Below, piece by piece: positions 59,574 to 64,000 of a stretch of DNA of 64,000 nt (within the stretch, counting starts at the first letter, position 1; each line of letters starts with the position of its first letter). The stretch is from NCBI RefSeq assembly GCF_025149465.1, contig NZ_CP102275.1, forward strand, positions 1,054,001 to 1,118,000, read 5' to 3'. The translations under genes and the position numbers were made by a program. The notes beneath the pieces were generated by a model. It was not told where the DNA came from, made no database searches, and saw only the letters and a program-made list of their open reading frames with translations. Source of the stretch: Thomasclavelia spiroformis DSM 1552. GTDB taxonomy: Bacteria; Bacillota_I; Bacilli_A; Erysipelotrichales; Coprobacillaceae.

Positions 59574-60389
59574 ATGCTAAAAAAATTACAACTGAGTAAA
59601 TCAGGATATTATGAATATTTGAAAAGAAAACCATGTAAACAAAAAATCAGAAAAGCTAGAATCACAGAAAGAATCAAGAAGATCTATAAGGATTCAAAAG
59701 AAATATATGGAGCTCCTAAAATAACTGAAATACTAAAAAAAGAGGGAGAAAAAATAAGTGAAAAATATGTAGGAAACATAATGAGGGAAAACAATATTAA
59801 AGCTCATTATATCAAACCATATACAATAACAACAAAAGACTGTGATTTTTCAAATAAACTAAAAAATATTCTAAACCGAGATTTTAATCCAAAAGCACCA
59901 AATCAGGCATGGTGTACTGATATAACATATATCTGGACAGCAGATGAAGGATTTGTATATTTAACCAGTATAATGGATCTCTATTCAAGAAAAATAATAG
60001 CATGGACATTAAGCAAAACATTAGAAGTAGATGAAGTATTAAAATGTCTGGAAACAGCTAAAAAAAGAAGAAAAAGCGCAAAACCAATAGTAATCCATGC
60101 AGATCGCGGAGTGCACTATACATCGAAGAAATACAAAAGATTAACTAAGCAGATGAAAAGAAGCTATTCACAAAAAGGAACACCGTGGGATAATGCGTGT
60201 ATAGAATCATATCATGCATTGATAAAAAGGGAATGGCTGAACAGATTTAAGATTATAAATTATAATCATGCATATAAGCTGGTATTTGAATACATAGAAG
60301 GATTTTATAATACAATAAGAGTACATTCACATTGTGATTATAAATCACCTAATGAATATGAGCATGATTATTTAATTAGTATCAATTAA
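59574..60389 (+). CDS. IS3-family transposase OrfB, copy 2
   Basis: Apparently identical to copy 1 OrfB, with intact DDE residues (WCTDITY, HADRGVHY, NACIESYH). The orfB frame is open upstream of its first ATG back to the slippery site, as needed for OrfAB fusion. As both copies match base for base where compared, they moved or were duplicated recently. Confidence 0.95.
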   Translation: MLKKLQLSKSGYYEYLKRKPCKQKIRKARITERIKKIYKDSKEIYGAPKITEILKKEGEKISEKYVGNIMRENNIKAHYIKPYTITTKDCDFSNKLKNILNRDFNPKAPNQAWCTDITYIWTADEGFVYLTSIMDLYSRKIIAWTLSKTLEVDEVLKCLETAKKRRKSAKPIVIHADRGVHYTSKKYKRLTKQMKRSYSQKGTPWDNACIESYHALIKREWLNRFKIINYNHAYKLVFEYIEGFYNTIRVHSHCDYKSPNEYEHDYLISIN

Positions 60390-60441
60390 TTAAATTTCTT
60401 ACATTTATGTAGTCCAAAATCTTGACATAGTACCAGATATT

Positions 60442-62604
60442 ATGGATAAAAAATATGATGTTTATTATGCTAAATCTATCAATGAAAACATATCTATTAA
60501 AGAGCATACGCAGATGGTATTAGATTCATACCATGAGCTAATGAAATTGAAAAAAATATATTTTAATGAAAAATTTGATAAAATGATCGAACTTTCAATA
60601 AAATATCATGATATTGGGAAAGTAAATACAATTTTTCAAGAAAAAATGCGAGGTCACTATACTAATGATGAGATTCCACATGGTTATTTAAGTGTATTAG
60701 CAGTTGATTTTAAAAAAATAGGATTTTCTAGAAAAGAAATTAAAGAATTTAAAATAATTATAAACTCAGTATTTTATCATCATCGTCGAGGTGAATTTTT
60801 AAAAGATAGAATTAAAGAGTTTTCAAAAGCCTATTATGAAGAGCAACTTTCAAATTATTTAGGTGATAATTATTATAATTTAAGTTATGCAAACTTAAAT
60901 TTAATTTATCCAAGAAATCCAACAAGTACAATTACCGATGAAGAATGGATTGAATTTGTAATAGTTAAAGGAATATTGAATCGCTGTGATTGGTCAGCAA
61001 GTGGTAATTTAGCTATTGAAATCGAAGCCGAGCAATCAATGAAAGATAATATATTAAAACGTTTTGATCTAAATAGTGTTCAAAAATTTATGATGGAAAA
61101 CTACAATGAAAATGTAGCTATTGTTGCAAGTACAGGTGCTGGTAAAACAGAAGCAGCATTATTATGGCTTAATGATGAAAAAGGCTTTTTTACTTTACCG
61201 ATGAAAGTTTCTGCTAATGCTATTTATCAAAGAATTAAAGAACATTATTTATTACCAATTAATAATCAAAATAGAGTTGCAATATTACATGGTGATTGTT
61301 ATAAGTTGTATGATAATGATTTAGCTAATTATCATAATGCTAGAAATTTGGCTTACCCACTAACAGTTTGTACTATTGATCAAATATTTAAATTTGCTTA
61401 TAAAGCTTTGGGAACTGAACATCTATTAGCCACTTTAAAATACAGTAAGGTAATTATTGATGAATTACAAGCTTATTCACCTGATATGCTAGCTACGATT
61501 ATTACAGCTTTGAAATACATCCATAAAATCGGTGGAAAATTTGCAATTATTACAGCTACATTACCACAGTTTATTTTAGATGAATTATCGACATGTAATA
61601 TCAAATACAAGAGATTTATTGGAAATATTAATAATCGTCATAAAATAACGATTCATGAAGATGATATGTTAAATGATTTAGATAATATTTTAGATGATGC
61701 TAAAACAAAAAAAATTTTAGTTATTTGTAATACTGTTAATTCAGCACAAAAATTATACACAAAACTTTTAGAACTCGATAGTAATACAGAAATTCATTTG
61801 TTACATAGTAGATATACTAAAAAACATCGTCAAATTCTTGAAGATGATGTAATTGAATTTTCAAAAAGTAATCGAACAGGAATATGTGTATCGACTCAAA
61901 TTGTCGAAGCTAGTTTAGATATTGATTTTGATGTTTTATATACATATCTTTCATCGATTGACAGTCTCATCCAACGAATGGGAAGAGTTTATCGTAAAAG
62001 AGAAAACATTAATCAATTAATTAATGTTAATATTTATACTTTTAAAGATGGGATTGGCTGTGTCTATGATAAAATAATTTATGAAAGAACATTAGATATT
62101 TTAAAAGATTATCATAATCAAATGTTTTTAGAAGAAGAAAAAATTAAGTGCATGGATAGGGTTTATGATCGAAAAGAATTAGAAAAAACAAGATATATGA
62201 AAATATATAATGAAAAGAAGGAGTATTTAAAAGATCTTATTGCTTTGCAAGTTGAAAAAAGTGAAGTAGATAATAAATTTAGAAATATTAATAGTATTTA
62301 TATCTTACCTGAACGTTTTTATAATTTAAAAGAAGTTGAAAAGTTAATTGATTGTATTAAAAGTGGTGAAAGTCAGACTACAAAAAAATATGAATTATTA
62401 AATAATTTAATTGATTACTGTATACCATATACAATTTATAAACCATTGAAAAGTAGTGATTATATTGATATAAAAAGTTGTATTAAAGGAGAAGCTATTC
62501 ATCGAGCACGTTGTAAATATGATTTTGATGATAAAATACATAAAGGTATTGGATTAGTTATTAATGAAATTGATGATAATGAATTAAATGATAAGTATGT
62601 TTAA
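60442..62604 (+). CDS. cas3: CRISPR-associated helicase/nuclease Cas3 (type I, HD fusion)
   Basis: A 720-residue Cas3. The N-terminal HD nuclease domain has H22 (IKEHTQM), the HD pair H56-D57 in KYHDIGK and YHHRRGE; the helicase has Walker A STGAGKTEAAL (about 229-239), DELQ box VIIDELQAY (about 336-344), ITATLP, and motif VI QRMGRVYRKR (about 510-519). It degrades target DNA recruited by Cascade. Size and the following cas4-cas1 order suggest subtype I-B. The ATG is 6 bases from the IS right end and has no ribosome site, and the effector genes (cas6, cas8, cas7, cas5) normally ahead are absent. Translation may thus be weak. Confidence 0.92.
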   Translation: MDKKYDVYYAKSINENISIKEHTQMVLDSYHELMKLKKIYFNEKFDKMIELSIKYHDIGKVNTIFQEKMRGHYTNDEIPHGYLSVLAVDFKKIGFSRKEIKEFKIIINSVFYHHRRGEFLKDRIKEFSKAYYEEQLSNYLGDNYYNLSYANLNLIYPRNPTSTITDEEWIEFVIVKGILNRCDWSASGNLAIEIEAEQSMKDNILKRFDLNSVQKFMMENYNENVAIVASTGAGKTEAALLWLNDEKGFFTLPMKVSANAIYQRIKEHYLLPINNQNRVAILHGDCYKLYDNDLANYHNARNLAYPLTVCTIDQIFKFAYKALGTEHLLATLKYSKVIIDELQAYSPDMLATIITALKYIHKIGGKFAIITATLPQFILDELSTCNIKYKRFIGNINNRHKITIHEDDMLNDLDNILDDAKTKKILVICNTVNSAQKLYTKLLELDSNTEIHLLHSRYTKKHRQILEDDVIEFSKSNRTGICVSTQIVEASLDIDFDVLYTYLSSIDSLIQRMGRVYRKRENINQLINVNIYTFKDGIGCVYDKIIYERTLDILKDYHNQMFLEEEKIKCMDRVYDRKELEKTRYMKIYNEKKEYLKDLIALQVEKSEVDNKFRNINSIYILPERFYNLKEVEKLIDCIKSGESQTTKKYELLNNLIDYCIPYTIYKPLKSSDYIDIKSCIKGEAIHRARCKYDFDDKIHKGIGLVINEIDDNELNDKYV

Positions 62605-62616
62605 AAGCAGGTGAAA

Positions 62617-63105
62617 ATGATGAAGAAAATATCAGGAACTATGTATGCGTATAGTTATTTATGTTGGCGAAAACTATGGTTTTTTGCTAAAGATATTGTA
62701 ATGGAGCAAGAAAATGAAAATGTTATGATTGGTAAACTAATAGATGAAGAAAGTTATAAACGAGATAAAAAACATATTTATTTAGATGATCTTGTTTGTA
62801 TTGATATTGTAAGAGATAATGTTATTTGTGAAATAAAGAAAAGTTCATCGAAGCTAGAAATGGCAGAACAACAATTAAAATATTATTTATATTTATTAAA
62901 TAAAAAAGGAATAGAATGTAAAGGAGAGCTATTGATTCCCAAAGAAAACCGTAAAGAGATGATAGTACTTAATGAAAATGATAAAATAATGATAGAAAAT
63001 AGATTAAAAGATATTAATGAGCTATGCAATAAAGTTACTCCACCAGAAGTTATTAATAGTAAAATATGCAAAAAATGTGCATATTATGAGTTGTGTTATA
63101 TTTAA
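62617..63105 (+). CDS. cas4: CRISPR-associated exonuclease Cas4
   Basis: A 162-residue RecB-like nuclease used in spacer acquisition to trim prespacers and select PAM. It has an N-terminal Cys (SYLCWRKLWFF), the RecB motifs GKLIDEESYKR and DNVICEIKKSS, and the C-terminal Fe-S cysteines in CKKCAYYELC. The start is placed at the ATG pair at 62617-62620, where AGGTGA lies just upstream; a GTG at 62611 is also possible. It follows cas3 by about 12 bases and is two bases from cas1, so one operon. Confidence 0.92.
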   Translation: MMKKISGTMYAYSYLCWRKLWFFAKDIVMEQENENVMIGKLIDEESYKRDKKHIYLDDLVCIDIVRDNVICEIKKSSSKLEMAEQQLKYYLYLLNKKGIECKGELLIPKENRKEMIVLNENDKIMIENRLKDINELCNKVTPPEVINSKICKKCAYYELCYI

Positions 63106-63107
63106 TA

Positions 63108-64000
63108 ATGGAGCAATCATATTATATTTTTACAAGTGGAGAACTTCGCCGAAAAGATGATTCATTAGTATTAATAAACGAAAAAGGTAAAAAAGATATT
63201 CCAATTGAAAGAGTATACGATTTATACATATTTTCTACAGTAAGTATTAATTCTACTTTACTATCGTTTTTATCACAAAAAGGTATTTGTGTGCATTTTT
63301 ACAATTATTATGATTTCTATATTGGTTCTTTTTATCCTAAAGAAACATTAGTGTCAGGTAGTTTATTAGTAAAACAAGTTGAAAAGTATCAAGAATATGA
63401 ATCAAGATTATTAATTGCTCAGCAAATTATAGAAGCTGCATCATATAATATTTTAAGAAATTTAAAATATTATAATTCTAGAGACAAAGATTTAAAACAG
63501 TATATTATGCAAATAGAAGAACTTAGAAAAGAAATATATTCTACTAGAAATATCTCTTCATTAATGGGTGTAGAAGGAAATATACGTAAAGTATATTATG
63601 AATCATGGAAAATAATAATTGATCAAGATATTGATTTTGAAAAAAGAGTTAAGCGACCACCTGATAATCTTGTTAATACACTTATTTCTTTTATGAATAC
63701 TATTATATATACAAAAACATTATCAGAAATATATAGAACGCAATTAAATCCAACTATTAGTTATTTACATGAACCATCAGATAAACGTTTTTCCCTTTGT
63801 TTAGATCTATCTGAAGTATTTAAACCATTGATTGTAGACAGAACTATATTTTCATTATTAAATAAAAATATGATAACAGAAAATGATTTTTATATTGATG
63901 ATGGTGGCTATTATCGAATGAAAGATTCAACTATAAAAGTTGTTGTTAGTGCATTGGAAAATACCCTAACAAGAAGCATTAAACATAAAGATTTAAATAG
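63108..64000 (+). CDS. cas1: CRISPR-associated endonuclease Cas1, cut by window end
   Basis: The integrase of spacer acquisition. Open from ATG 63108 to the window end (about 297 codons of an expected 330). N-terminal beta domain (YYIFTSGELRRKDDSLVLIN ... PIERVYDLYIFS) and helical catalytic domain with E156 in GVEGNIRKVYYESW and H221 in YLHEPSDKRFSLCLDLSEVF. The pattern is that of Cas1 of type I-B systems. It has no ribosome site of its own except the end of cas4. cas2 and the array would be expected just beyond the window. Confidence 0.95.
   Translation, partial: MEQSYYIFTSGELRRKDDSLVLINEKGKKDIPIERVYDLYIFSTVSINSTLLSFLSQKGICVHFYNYYDFYIGSFYPKETLVSGSLLVKQVEKYQEYESRLLIAQQIIEAASYNILRNLKYYNSRDKDLKQYIMQIEELRKEIYSTRNISSLMGVEGNIRKVYYESWKIIIDQDIDFEKRVKRPPDNLVNTLISFMNTIIYTKTLSEIYRTQLNPTISYLHEPSDKRFSLCLDLSEVFKPLIVDRTIFSLLNKNMITENDFYIDDGGYYRMKDSTIKVVVSALENTLTRSIKHKDLN

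Larger units (their letters stand above)
59114..60435 (+). mobile_element. IS3-family insertion sequence, copy 2
   Basis: Same 1322-base unit as copy 1 in opposite orientation. The left end interrupts the group II intron protein; the right end CTTGACATAGTACCA (60421-60435) stops 6 bases before the cas3 ATG. The right terminus contains an outward-facing TTGACA (60422-60427), a potential -35 box for downstream genes. Confidence 0.92.

Noticed and set aside
59132-60416. A shorter 1285-base IS with ends TGTACCAG and TGGACTAC
   Set aside because: These internal inverted repeats match well, but both copies also share 18 and 19 more bases outside, and the remnant at 21071-21100 keeps the outer left part, so the 1322-base limits are preferred.
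60442-64000. CRISPR repeat array
   Set aside because: No regularly spaced direct repeats were seen in the window; an array would be expected beyond cas1/cas2, outside the window.
1-64000. tRNA or rRNA genes
   Set aside because: No cloverleaf-like GGTTCRA-type segments with CCA ends or rRNA signature sequences were recognised by eye; a tRNAscan run would settle this.

Overview
The window looks like a chromosomal segment of an AT-rich Firmicute. Gene content, codon choice, strong AGGAGG-type ribosome sites and P-x-T-G surface anchors suggest a gut Erysipelotrichia such as Thomasclavelia/Coprobacillus relatives; this placement is inference, since no rRNA gene is present.

Layout. 1-7.6 kb: housekeeping and metabolism (end of a radical SAM gene, efp, an SDR), a leftward ranthipeptide (SCIFF) operon with precursor, maturase and an Orn/Lys/Arg-decarboxylase-like enzyme, a methionine gamma-lyase-family protein and an unknown gene. 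7.9-15.8 kb: a complete four-gene Wadjet anti-plasmid operon (jetABCD, the TIGR02677-02680 type). 15.8-17.2 kb: nested wrecks of IS1182, IS21 and a group II intron. 17.4-24 kb: a two-component pair with a broken regulator, small membrane proteins, some frameshifted, and a WYL regulator with two related palindromic operators. 24.5-30.3 kb: a giant wall-anchored protein with lamin-tail domains and a phosphoesterase. 30.5-34 kb: a four-gene leftward operon, a sugar acetyltransferase and a membrane phosphoesterase. 34.3-37.7 kb: response regulator, ABC transporter and kinase (antimicrobial-peptide type), followed by a decayed SWIM gene. 39.2-43.6 kb: macrodomain plus class-M sirtuin under a palindromic promoter, YbaK and BrnQ. 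43.7-45.6 kb: decayed trkA and a relic of selenium metabolism (yqeC and half of selD). 46.0-46.7 kb: a yjdF riboswitch and yjdF.

46.7-60.4 kb is a rearranged mobile region. It holds integrase tails and conjugation-gene remnants of an ICE, an ISL3 transposase split into two inverted halves 7.5 kb apart, two apparently identical 1322-bp IS3-family copies in opposite orientation, the front of a group II intron behind the hsp20 terminator, and two host-like genes: a 1963-residue wall-anchored glycosidase (GH123-like plus Asp-box sialidase-like) and a CIRCE-controlled hsp20. A 15-bp IS terminus, CTTGACATAGTACCA, sits at four junctions here. 60.4-64 kb: a type I CRISPR locus (cas3, cas4, cas1, running off the end) cut exactly upstream of cas3 by the second IS copy, with no effector genes upstream.

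The overall picture is a gut commensal with host-glycan-directed surface enzymes, several defence systems (Wadjet, CRISPR, peptide-sensing transporter) and heavy gene decay around mobile DNA. No tRNA, rRNA or CRISPR array was seen.
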